This document shows positions 1-7,785 of a stretch of DNA of 29,236 nucleotides, piece after piece. Within the stretch, counting starts at the first letter, position 1. Each line of letters starts with the position of its first letter. The notes under the pieces are model-generated. The model saw only the letters and a program-made list of their open reading frames with translations, did no database searches and was not told where the DNA came from. A program made the translations under genes and the position numbers. The stretch is from CBFIJI01 sp965662885 (GTDB taxonomy: Bacteria; Bacteroidota; Bacteroidia; Flavobacteriales; Flavobacteriaceae): the NCBI GenBank assembly GCA_965662885.1, contig CBFIJI010000016.1, forward strand, positions 1-29,236, read 5' to 3'.

Positions 1-2
1 CT

Positions 3-2147
3 ATTGAATTTACACCTAAGGTGGAATACCTTTCAGAAGTCATACTACGTGCCCAGCGCATACAAGCTTTTCAACTTAAACGTATGGCCGATTCTGAAGG
101 AACGACCATCTATGCTGGTAAAAAAAATGAAGTCATTTTGGTAGATCAAACCATGGCAAATCTGGCGACTAACAATGCACGGCAAGTTTACAGTCAAATC
201 CCTGGATTAAACATTTATCAGAATGACGATGCGGGCTTACAACTCCACATTGGTGGACGGGGTTTAGACCCCAACCGAACATCTAACTTCAACACCCGAC
301 AAAACAACTACGATATCAGTGCCGATGTTTTGGGCTATCCCGAAAGTTATTACACCCCTCCAGCAGAGGCACTCGCTGAAATACAAATCCTTAGGGGAGC
401 CGCCTCCCTTCAATACGGAACTCAATTTGGGGGTTTGGTAAATTTTATCACCAAAGCTCCACACCCCACAAAACCCCTTGAAGTTGTTAGCCGAAACACC
501 GTAGGGAGTAATGCCTTATACACCAACTTTACCAGCCTAAGTGGGACCAAAAACAAATTGAGTTATTACACATTTGTCAACTATAAAAAAGGGAACGGTT
601 TTCGTGAAAATTCCACTTTTAATGCGACCAATGTATTTACCAATTTGATTTATAAAATTAACGAAACCACCGAAGTCTCCGGGGAATTTACCTATCTCAA
701 CTATTTAGCCCAACAAGCGGGAGGCCTTACTGACACTATGTTTGCAGAAGACCCTTTTCAAAGTAATCGGACACGTAATTGGTTTGAATTAAATTGGCTG
801 CTCTATAACATAAAATTTAAAAAGGAATGGAGTGCAAACACCCGATTTAGTCTAAACCTCTTTGGACTAAACGCAACTCGAAAAGCACTTGGTTTTCGAT
901 CCAATCGGGTTGACCAAGTGGACCCCATGGAGGAACGCGATTTGATTTCAGGCGATTTTAAAAACATCGGATTGGAATCCCGATTTCTAAATAAATACAC
1001 CCTTTTTAAGAAAAAGGCAGTGTTCCTTTTAGGAACAAAATGGTACCTCTCCAACAACAGTAGCGAGCAAGGACCTGGATCTTCAGATGCCGCTGCAAAT
1101 TTTAATTTTCAATACGATCGCTACCCCAACTACACCAATCAATCCCGCTACCGTTATCCCAATTTTAATGCGGCTTTTTTTGGAGAAAATATTTTTTACC
1201 TCAATGACAAAATTTCCTTAACTCCAGGTTTTCGATATGAAATTATTCAAACAGAAAGCGATGGTTTTTATAAACAAATCAATTTAGATGCCGCTGGAAA
1301 CCCCATTCTAAACGAAACTTTTGAAGAACAAGAAGTTAAAAAAAGAGCATTTCTTTTAATGGGACTAGGGGTAAGCTATAAACCCTTGGCGTCTTTAGAA
1401 ATTTATGGTAACATTTCAGAAAATTACCGTTCCGTAAGCTTTTCAGACATCAGTATTTCCAATCCTGCTTATGCGATCAATCCGAACATTGCTGACGAAA
1501 GAGGGACAACCTTGGATGTTGGCTTTCGAGGAAAGATCAAAGAAATTTTCTCCTTCGATGTAAGTGTATTTAATTTAAATTACAACGACCGTATTGGCTT
1601 TGTTCAAAAAGTCACGGACTTTGGCAACGTAAAAAGTGAACGGGGTAACGTTGGGGATGCAGTCATTTATGGTCTAGAATCCCTTTTGGATGTTGACCTT
1701 AAACGCCTGTTGAATCTCAATGATAAAATCAGTGGGAACTATTTTCTCAACACCTCCTTTATCAATTCCGAATACACCCAATCAGACGTACCAGGAATAG
1801 CAGGTAAAGAAGTTGAATTTGTACCTCAAACAAACATAAAAACAGGCCTTCGTTTGGGCTATCAAGATGTTATGTTTAACCTTCAATATTCCTATATCGA
1901 TCAGCAATATACAGACGCTTCCAATGCCATAGAAAGTAACTTAAGTGGTGTTATTGGTCAAATTCCTGCCTATGCCGTCGTTGATCTTTCTACGGCCTAT
2001 TTTTTTAAAAATTTCAAAGTCGAGTTAGGGATTAATAATTTACTTAACAACACCTACTTTACACGAAGAGCTACTGGATATCCGGGGCCAGGAATTATTC
2101 CATCAGCCCCCCGAACTAGTTATATAACACTGCAACTTAAAATTTAA
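3..2147 (+). CDS. FecA-like TonB-dependent outer-membrane receptor, 5' end cut by window edge
   Basis: This is the C-terminal 714 residues of a TonB-dependent receptor. The frame is open to the left edge, and the first visible residues (IEFTPKVEYL) look like the join between an N-terminal carboxypeptidase-regulatory-like domain and the plug. The GTG at 21 is therefore probably an internal valine codon and the true start lies outside the window. Counting from that GTG, the plug domain spans about residues 35-145, with the conserved motifs IGGRG and LQYGTQFGGLVNF. A 22-strand-type beta-barrel follows and ends in YITLQLKI. The plug closely resembles flavobacterial receptors annotated as Fe(3+)-dicitrate transporters (FecA-like), so uptake of a ferric chelate with TonB energy is likely, but the ligand is inferred. 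A DUF6686 gene follows after 48 bases, probably in the same transcript. Confidence 0.93.
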   Translation: MEFTPKVEYLSEVILRAQRIQAFQLKRMADSEGTTIYAGKKNEVILVDQTMANLATNNARQVYSQIPGLNIYQNDDAGLQLHIGGRGLDPNRTSNFNTRQNNYDISADVLGYPESYYTPPAEALAEIQILRGAASLQYGTQFGGLVNFITKAPHPTKPLEVVSRNTVGSNALYTNFTSLSGTKNKLSYYTFVNYKKGNGFRENSTFNATNVFTNLIYKINETTEVSGEFTYLNYLAQQAGGLTDTMFAEDPFQSNRTRNWFELNWLLYNIKFKKEWSANTRFSLNLFGLNATRKALGFRSNRVDQVDPMEERDLISGDFKNIGLESRFLNKYTLFKKKAVFLLGTKWYLSNNSSEQGPGSSDAAANFNFQYDRYPNYTNQSRYRYPNFNAAFFGENIFYLNDKISLTPGFRYEIIQTESDGFYKQINLDAAGNPILNETFEEQEVKKRAFLLMGLGVSYKPLASLEIYGNISENYRSVSFSDISISNPAYAINPNIADERGTTLDVGFRGKIKEIFSFDVSVFNLNYNDRIGFVQKVTDFGNVKSERGNVGDAVIYGLESLLDVDLKRLLNLNDKISGNYFLNTSFINSEYTQSDVPGIAGKEVEFVPQTNIKTGLRLGYQDVMFNLQYSYIDQQYTDASNAIESNLSGVIGQIPAYAVVDLSTAYFFKNFKVELGINNLLNNTYFTRRATGYPGPGIIPSAPRTSYITLQLKI

Positions 2148-2195
2148 ATGAAAGAAAGAATTTCATCGGATTAACGACATATAAAATAAACATCC

Positions 2196-2552
2196 ATGTG
2201 CAACATAAGTGAGATTATCGTTCAAAATAAATACGGACATCTATCTGTGTGTAAATGTGGGGTGTATAATGTTAGTTTTAGAAATATCTTATTTGAATTT
2301 GATCAAAAAGAATTGCAAAGTTTACGGGCCTATCTTTTGGCAGTAAATATTGATTATTGGGAGAAAAAAGCCTGTAACGCTTGTTCGCTTCAATGTAGAA
2401 GAATTCCCATCCCTACCCAACAAGGAAACTTGATTCTTCTTTTTAATAGCGGCGAATTTACCTCTTTTAAAAACCTTGTTTTTGCCAAAGAGGAAGACAC
2501 CCACAAACTTCTTTCCTTTAAGGATATCCATAAAAAGTTTTCTTTAAATTAA
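2196..2552 (+). CDS. DUF6686-type small Cys-rich protein
   Basis: This gene encodes a 118-residue soluble protein with no signal peptide or membrane segment. It has six cysteines: C2, a CxC pair at 19/21 (VCKCG) and a C-x2-C-x3-C group at 60/63/67 (CNACSLQC). This suggests a metal or Fe-S site, or thiol chemistry. I recognise it as similar to the flavobacterial DUF6686 family, whose function is unknown. It starts 48 bases after the FecA-like receptor on the same strand, with no terminator visible between them. The context suggests a cytosolic partner of iron uptake (sensor, chaperone or reductase), which is inference only. The ATG at 2196 is the first start after the receptor stop. Confidence 0.75.
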   Translation: MCNISEIIVQNKYGHLSVCKCGVYNVSFRNILFEFDQKELQSLRAYLLAVNIDYWEKKACNACSLQCRRIPIPTQQGNLILLFNSGEFTSFKNLVFAKEEDTHKLLSFKDIHKKFSLN

Positions 2553-2611
2553 GAGCAAACACCTTAGGCCAAAATTTCTCCCATTGCGCTATACCTTTTT
2601 TATACTTAATG

Positions 2612-2640
2612 TTTAATTATTGATTAACGCCAATTTAACG
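2612..2640 (+). promoter_or_regulatory. Pho-box-like direct repeats with 11-bp period
   Basis: Three 7-mers, TTTAATT (2612-2618), ATTAACG (2623-2629) and TTTAACG (2634-2640), are separated by 4-base spacers (ATTG, CCAA), giving an 11-bp period. This arrangement matches sites bound by OmpR/PhoB-type response regulators. They lie about 170 bases upstream of the choice-of-anchor I lipoprotein, in a 261-base AT-rich gap. The region is rich in A/T, so chance cannot be excluded. Confidence 0.35.
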
Positions 2641-2813
2641 TAGTTAATATTTAAGTAATCATCCCTTTACATAAAAACTACTTTTTTTAACACAAGGATA
2701 AACAATTGCTAAACCTCAAGTAATTCATTCATTTTTAAAGTTATTTAAACTTACTAAACAGATATTTAATAATCACATGCCCTTGTTTAAGCGCATAAAA
2801 ACGACTCTTTAAA

Positions 2814-4610
2814 ATGAAAACAAAATTTAAATTAGGTGCAATTTTCATTGTACTTCTTACTCTATCGTCTTGTTACAACGACGAAATTGATCAACTCAAT
2901 AGTGAATTGGATCTTTTAAATGCCCAAGTGGATGATTTACAGACGCAATTGAATGCATTGGCTAACGTAAATACTGAAATTGCAGCCTTAGAAAACACCC
3001 TAACCACATTTACAACGACCTATGAAGTCGATCAAGCGGAAGTAGCGACTCTTCAAACTTTAGTAAATGATTTAAGTACCCTTGCAAACACTCAAGGAGC
3101 TGACTTGGATGCAATTGCTGTGGAATTGGAAGAAGTTCAAAGCTTGTTAGAATCAAGTTTGGAGGGGCCAATTGCTTCTTTAGAAGCTTTTTTAGCAAGT
3201 TACTATGTCCCTGAAAACTTTTTATTCGAACAAGTTGCTGAAGTTTCCCTAGGAGGTGCGAATGTTACAGAAATCGGTGCTTTTGACAAAGAAACAAATC
3301 AATTATTTTTAACAAATCCTGAAACGGGATCTGTCGAAGTGATGGACTTAACAAACCCAAACCAACCAATCCTTAAAGATCCTATTGTTGTTGGGGAACT
3401 TCAAAGTGTTGCTGTAAGCCACGGAAAATTAGCGATTGCAGTTGGTGCCGATGATAATGCCACGACAAAAGGGCAAATCATTATTTATAATACTACAGAT
3501 TTAACAACGCCTTATGCTACTATCGAAGCTGGGTATCTTCCGGATATGGTAAAATTTACTCCTGATGGGAACTATGTACTTTCTGCTGATGAGGGAGAAC
3601 CTAATGATAATTATGATGTTGATCCTGTTGGGTCTGTAACCATTGTTGATGTGGCTGCCAAAACAGCACAATCCTTAACATTCGAAGCCTTTAATGGTCA
3701 AGAAGCTACTTTAGAGCAAGGACACTTTAGAGTATTTGGTCCAAATGCTACTCTTGCACAAGATGTTGAGCCGGAATATATTGCTATTGCTGCCGACTCT
3801 AAAACAGCCTATGTTGCACTACAAGAAAACAATGGTCTTGCAGTGGTGGATATCGCTTCAAAAGCAATAACAGGAATTCTACCGCTTGGAGTTAAAGATT
3901 ATAGCCTTCCAGAAAATAGGATGGATTTTAGTGATCGAGATGGTATTGTTGGTAATCTTACAAACTATAACGTAAAGTCCTATTTTATGCCCGATGCCAT
4001 TGACATGATGGAAATTAATGGTACAGAATATATCTTCTCTGCGAATGAAGGAGATGCAAGAGACTATGACGGATACAGCGAAGAAGATCGTGTTGATGAT
4101 TTAACGCTTGATCCAACTGTTTACCCCAATGCAGCAACACTTCAATTGGATGAAAATTTAGGACGTTTAAAAACGACAACCGCTTATGGTGATTTGGATG
4201 GTGATGGCGACGTAGATCAAATCTTTGGTTATGGTGCTCGTTCTTTCTCTATTTGGGGAACAGACGGTTCTTTGGTTTACGACAGTAAAAACATGTTAAC
4301 GACTTTAACCCTTGGATTTGGATCTTATCCTGACGGAAGAAGTGATGATAAAGGAAGTGAACCCGAGTCCATAGTTGCCTTTAAATCCAATGGTAACGCA
4401 TATATCGCTGTGGGTCTTGAGCGTAGTGGTGATGTATTGATTTTTGATGTTAACACACCTACAGCACCGGTTTTTATCCAGCGACTTCAAAACTTTTCAC
4501 CAGAAGGTTTAGTCATTGTTAAAGCACAAGATAGTCCCTCAGGAAAAACCTTATTGATCGTAGCTAACGAGTATCCTGATGGCGCACCTGTTAGTATATA
4601 TTCTAAATAA
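2814..4610 (+). CDS. choice-of-anchor I family lipoprotein (beta-propeller) with N-terminal coiled coil
   Basis: This gene encodes a 598-residue lipoprotein. The N-terminus is a lipoprotein signal peptide with lipobox LSSC and lipidated Cys20, followed by acidic residues. Residues about 25-115 form a regular Leu/Asn/Asp-rich coiled coil resembling the Lpp type (repeated LxxLxxxLxxL). The rest, about 140-598, is a beta-propeller of the choice-of-anchor I family, with blocks such as VAVSHGKLAIA, LPDMVKFTPDGNYVLSADEGEP, FSANEGDARD and PEGLVIV, and an acidic DGDGDVDQ loop that probably binds calcium. The family is found on secreted and cell-surface proteins, sometimes joined to phosphatase or esterase domains, but none is present here. 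The coiled coil probably trimerises the protein or spaces the propeller from the membrane. The gene is flanked by a long AT-rich leader and a strong terminator, so it is likely monocistronic. Confidence 0.88.
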   Translation: MKTKFKLGAIFIVLLTLSSCYNDEIDQLNSELDLLNAQVDDLQTQLNALANVNTEIAALENTLTTFTTTYEVDQAEVATLQTLVNDLSTLANTQGADLDAIAVELEEVQSLLESSLEGPIASLEAFLASYYVPENFLFEQVAEVSLGGANVTEIGAFDKETNQLFLTNPETGSVEVMDLTNPNQPILKDPIVVGELQSVAVSHGKLAIAVGADDNATTKGQIIIYNTTDLTTPYATIEAGYLPDMVKFTPDGNYVLSADEGEPNDNYDVDPVGSVTIVDVAAKTAQSLTFEAFNGQEATLEQGHFRVFGPNATLAQDVEPEYIAIAADSKTAYVALQENNGLAVVDIASKAITGILPLGVKDYSLPENRMDFSDRDGIVGNLTNYNVKSYFMPDAIDMMEINGTEYIFSANEGDARDYDGYSEEDRVDDLTLDPTVYPNAATLQLDENLGRLKTTTAYGDLDGDGDVDQIFGYGARSFSIWGTDGSLVYDSKNMLTTLTLGFGSYPDGRSDDKGSEPESIVAFKSNGNAYIAVGLERSGDVLIFDVNTPTAPVFIQRLQNFSPEGLVIVKAQDSPSGKTLLIVANEYPDGAPVSIYSK

Positions 4611-4643
4611 TTAAGAGCATATTATACCATTTTATTAAAATAG

Positions 4644-4670
4644 CAGCGCTCAAAAGAGCGCTGTTTTTTT
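4644..4670 (+). terminator. Rho-independent terminator after choice-of-anchor I gene
   Basis: A perfect 8-bp stem, CAGCGCTC (4644-4651) with GAGCGCTG (4656-4663), has an AAAA loop and is followed by seven T residues (4664-4670). It lies 33 bases after the stop codon of the lipoprotein gene and ends that transcript. Confidence 0.9.
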
Positions 4671-4892
4671 ATACCTTGTTTTTCGTAATACTTCCAATAG
4701 CGTTGATTTCCCATATAGCGGTTAGGTAAACAAAATACCTTTTGTTGATTATCAGCCACCTCTCCATTTATGACCTGCCATAATGTCTATTATAGTCGGT
4801 AAAATTTCACATAAATTTTAAAACAAAGCCCTATTATTTTTAAAAGCTCATAATTAATGGTAAATTCCCATAAACCAAACAAAGACAAACGA

Positions 4893-6290
4893 ATGAAAAA
4901 GTATTTACTATTATTATTGGTAATATCTACTTTTTTGGGCTATTCTCAAGATAGCTTTAGAAAGTTGACCCGAAATGGGGAACGTGCTCTTAAAAAAGGG
5001 GATTTTGTTACAGCAAGTATAAAAGGCTCTCAAGCCCTACTCCAAAAGTCCAATTTTAAACGATCTATCGCCCTTTTTGAAAACGCCATCAAAGTAGTTT
5101 ATAAATCCAATCAAGTCAAAATTGACCGTATTGAAGCGCAAGCATTTCCGTATAAAGATTTTAATTCTGTAGGGCAAATCCAGCAAATGATCGGACTTTA
5201 CAAACAATTACAACAAGTTCGTGATGCTGCTTCCATTATTGGGAAGGTGAGTTTTAAAACCATTAAAAACCCAATGGATTACGGTCGTGAATACACCCTA
5301 GATATTCAAAATTTGGAAAAGCGCCTAGGGGAATATAAAGTATTGGCTGCAGAGGACTTTTATGTATTGGGAACCAACCAATTTACTGTAGCAAAAACCA
5401 AAGAACAATTTTTAGAGGCCAGTAATAATTTTAAAAGAATCAAAGATTTTGTGGTCGGCTACAAAGACGCTTTGGCCTTAGAGCAGGAGTCCATCGGTAT
5501 TTATAATCAAATGTCGGCAGAACAATTGTACAATGAGGGAAGCGATATCTACAATAGTGCTGGGTATAAAAAAGACTATCAACGGGCGTATTATGTATTT
5601 ATTCAGATTGAAAAATTCATTCCTAACTTTAAAAATACCAACGAGTTAATTGCATCCTGTATTGACTTGGGCACCTACAAAGTAGCCTTTGTGCCCATTT
5701 CAAAAGCGGAACGCTTTGCTTATGAATTAAAACAACTCTATGATCAAGCAAGAGGTCATGCGCGAAGTTTGGCTTTTGTGGAGGTTGTAGATATCAATGT
5801 GGATGGTGTTACGAATTTAGAGGTTTTAACACGGTATCTAAAATCAAGTAGTCGAACCAAGGGCATTGACCATCTTTATAAATTCACCATGGATGATTTT
5901 AAAGTCTTTTTTGTAAATAGAAGGGAAACCGTTACCCAAGAGAAAACCAAAAAAATTAGAAAAAATAAAGTAGAAACGACCATCTCGGGAAGTTTTACCA
6001 AGGTCAGAGTTGATTCGAGAGCCCTTGCAAATGCCTATCTAGAAGTGGTTGATTTTAATACCTCCAACACCCTAGCACTTGTTAACCTTTCGGATAATAT
6101 TGTGGAATCTTCTCAGTATTGGATTTTTAATGAAGGGAATATTGATGCCTTTGTTAATTGGAAACACACCGTTCCTTTAGTGACCGATGAAGACCGTATT
6201 ATTCAAAAAAACACCAACAATGCAGCCTTTCGAATTCAAGACATCATGAAAATGAGAATTACAGAAAAACAATTGGAGCTTTATAACTAA
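4893..6290 (+). CDS. Exported helical-repeat protein of unknown function
   Basis: I do not recognise the family. The start at 4893 is preferred over an in-frame ATG at 4857, because residues 1-19 from 4893 form a clean signal peptide (MKKYLLLLL...FLGYSQ) and the extra 12 residues upstream are charged and unlike a signal. The mature 446-residue protein has a basic N-terminus. It continues with alpha-helical repeat-like segments at roughly residues 25-270 (for example RSIALFENAIKVVY, QLYNEGSDIYNSAGY, QRAYYVFIQIEKFIPNF) that resemble TPR units. A mixed alpha/beta C-terminal half carries a lysine-rich turn (EKTKKIRKNKVE). It is probably periplasmic. Terminators upstream and a separate downstream promoter suggest a single-gene unit. 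The start and reading frame are secure; the function is unknown. Confidence 0.8.
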   Translation: MKKYLLLLLVISTFLGYSQDSFRKLTRNGERALKKGDFVTASIKGSQALLQKSNFKRSIALFENAIKVVYKSNQVKIDRIEAQAFPYKDFNSVGQIQQMIGLYKQLQQVRDAASIIGKVSFKTIKNPMDYGREYTLDIQNLEKRLGEYKVLAAEDFYVLGTNQFTVAKTKEQFLEASNNFKRIKDFVVGYKDALALEQESIGIYNQMSAEQLYNEGSDIYNSAGYKKDYQRAYYVFIQIEKFIPNFKNTNELIASCIDLGTYKVAFVPISKAERFAYELKQLYDQARGHARSLAFVEVVDINVDGVTNLEVLTRYLKSSSRTKGIDHLYKFTMDDFKVFFVNRRETVTQEKTKKIRKNKVETTISGSFTKVRVDSRALANAYLEVVDFNTSNTLALVNLSDNIVESSQYWIFNEGNIDAFVNWKHTVPLVTDEDRIIQKNTNNAAFRIQDIMKMRITEKQLELYN

Positions 6291-6320
6291 ATAAAGTGAA
6301 GGGGGGTAACTTTTGCTTTA

Positions 6321-6328
6321 TACCTTTG
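6321..6328 (+). promoter_or_regulatory. -7 box TACCTTTG before EamA transporter
   Basis: This matches the Bacteroidota -7 consensus TAnnTTTG exactly and lies 17 bases before the ATG at 6346. No good -33 TTTG lies at the usual 19-21-base distance, so the call is tentative. Confidence 0.4.
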
Positions 6329-6345
6329 GTTTTTGAATTTATGAT

Positions 6346-7224
6346 ATGACAAAAGAAAGCCCTTTTAAAAACCTTTTAGAGCTTAATATTGCGGTCTTAT
6401 TGATCAGTACTTCTGGAGCATTAGGGCGCTATATTGATCTTCCTGTTCCAGTGGTTACGGGGCTTCGAGCCTTTATTGCTGTTTTATTACTGCTGGCGTT
6501 TTGTCTTTGGAAAAAAAGTAATTTTAAAATTAAAGCTAAGGACCGAATGGCTTTGGTGGGAAGTGGTATCCTGATGGCAGCCCATTGGATTACCTATTTC
6601 TATGCCTTAAAATATTCCAACGTGGCGATAGGGATGTTGTCCCTATTTACCTATCCCGTCATTACGGTCTTGCTAGAACCGTTGCTTTTAAAAACAAAAT
6701 TTGAAAAAAGCAATCTGTTTTTAGGGGGGCTAGTGGTTTTGGGCATCTACTTTTTAGTTCCCAATTTTGACGTAGAAAGTACTTATATCAAAGCAATAGG
6801 TTTTGGAGTCCTTTCGGCCTTTTGCTATGCTTTACGAAATATCATTATGAAAGCAAAAGTGTCGGAATACCAAAGTTCAGTTTTGATGTTCTATCAACTC
6901 ACAGTCATCGTATTTTTGATGTTTCCTTTCTTTTTTATTTTAGACACCTCAGGCGTAAAAGCGGCCCTTCCAGCAACTTTAATTTTAGGGATCGTAACAA
7001 CGGCTATTGGACACACCTTTTTTGTGTATAGTCTAAACAACTTTTCTACGGCAACAGCAAGCATTATTGGAAGTACACAACCTGTTTATGGGATTCTTAT
7101 CGGCTTTTTGTTTTTGCAAGAAGTTCCAGGATGGTCTACCCTTTTTGGGGGACTCTTAATTCTCTCTTCAGTAGTCATAGAAAGTATTCGAACATTAAAA
7201 AAACCACCAAAAAAAGCCACTTAG
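6346..7224 (+). CDS. EamA/DMT-superfamily transporter
   Basis: This gene encodes a 292-residue inner-membrane protein with about ten transmembrane helices in two EamA repeats (about residues 10-140 and 150-285), the normal size and arrangement for the drug/metabolite transporter superfamily. Helix-rich blocks such as ILMAAHWITYFYALKYSNVAIGML in the first half and FVYSLNNFSTATASIIGSTQPVYG in the second are typical of the family. The C-terminus is a lysine-rich cytosolic tail (LKKPPKKAT). An earlier ATG at 6341 runs straight into a stop, so the start is 6346. The substrate cannot be predicted; such proteins export or import amino acids, nucleosides or other metabolites. The gene is followed by an S1-domain gene with its own promoter. 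Confidence 0.9.
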   Translation: MTKESPFKNLLELNIAVLLISTSGALGRYIDLPVPVVTGLRAFIAVLLLLAFCLWKKSNFKIKAKDRMALVGSGILMAAHWITYFYALKYSNVAIGMLSLFTYPVITVLLEPLLLKTKFEKSNLFLGGLVVLGIYFLVPNFDVESTYIKAIGFGVLSAFCYALRNIIMKAKVSEYQSSVLMFYQLTVIVFLMFPFFFILDTSGVKAALPATLILGIVTTAIGHTFFVYSLNNFSTATASIIGSTQPVYGILIGFLFLQEVPGWSTLFGGLLILSSVVIESIRTLKKPPKKAT

Positions 7225-7275
7225 ATCAGGCTGCTTTGGGCTATAAAAAAAGCGGTTTTTGTTCCATTTATTTCT

Positions 7276-7309
7276 TTTGAACGAAACAGCATCTATTTCC
7301 GTAGCTTTG
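7276..7309 (+). promoter_or_regulatory. Flavobacterial promoter of S1-domain gene
   Basis: A -33 TTTG (7276-7279) and a -7 TAGCTTTG (7302-7309) are separated by 22 bases, close to the Bacteroidota pattern TTTG-N19-21-TAnnTTTG. Transcription would begin near 7315, which rules out the in-frame start at 7259 and fixes the ATG at 7328 with a leader of about 13 bases. Confidence 0.6.
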
Positions 7310-7327
7310 TTTCCAAAATTAAGAACT

Positions 7328-7747
7328 ATGGATTTTAAAATAGGAGAGGAGGTCAATTTGACCATACTAAGAAGAACTCCGATGGGTTTTGTGGTGGAAA
7401 TCAATGAGGAGGAAGAGGGACTCTTACACCACAATGAAATCTATCAACCCATTGAACAGGGTATGGAAATTCAAGGCTATATTAAAAATATTCGAGAAGA
7501 TGATAAAATTGATGTTTCCCTTCGTCCTCAAGGTTTTCGAAAGGTCATCGATCAGGATTGTGAATTAATCTTGGAACAGCTTCAAATCAACGGCTCCCTA
7601 TTTTTAACCGATAAAAGTCCGGCTGACTTGATTGTCTCCCAACTTCAAATGAGTAAAAAATCCTTTAAAAAAGCGATTGGAGTGCTTTACAAACAAAAGA
7701 AAATACGTTTAGAAACCGACCGCATAGTGTTGGTTAAAAAACAGTAG
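7328..7747 (+). CDS. Short S1-domain/winged-helix RNA-binding protein, CvfB-like C-terminal half
   Basis: The protein has 139 residues from the ATG at 7328, a start chosen from the promoter just upstream. Residues about 1-67 form one S1/OB-fold RNA-binding domain (GEEVNLTILRRTPMGFVVEI, then GYIKNIREDDKIDVSLRPQGF). Residues about 75-139 form a winged helix (MSKKSFKKAIGVLYKQKKIRLE). This order matches the last S1 domain and the winged helix of CvfB/YitL-type proteins, but those are usually about twice as long, with additional N-terminal S1 domains that are absent here. The gene is not simply broken at the 5' end: it has its own promoter and start, so a short stand-alone version is likely. Its role is probably RNA binding in translation or virulence-type post-transcriptional control; the exact target is unknown. 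Confidence 0.85.
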   Translation: MDFKIGEEVNLTILRRTPMGFVVEINEEEEGLLHHNEIYQPIEQGMEIQGYIKNIREDDKIDVSLRPQGFRKVIDQDCELILEQLQINGSLFLTDKSPADLIVSQLQMSKKSFKKAIGVLYKQKKIRLETDRIVLVKKQ

Positions 7748-7785
7748 TTGAACAAAGCAATAGAACGCTTGCGATTCTAATCCAT

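Noticed and set aside
2734..2759. Second repeat series TTTAAAG/TTTAAAC/CTAAAC as another Pho box
   Set aside because: The spacing is about 10 and 9-10 bases, not 11, and the AT-rich region gives many such matches.
4857..4892. Upstream ATG at 4857 as start of the exported protein
   Set aside because: It adds a charged 12-residue extension before a good signal peptide that begins at 4893.
7259..7327. In-frame start at 7259 for the S1-domain gene
   Set aside because: The promoter elements at 7276-7309 lie inside this stretch, so transcripts would begin after it.
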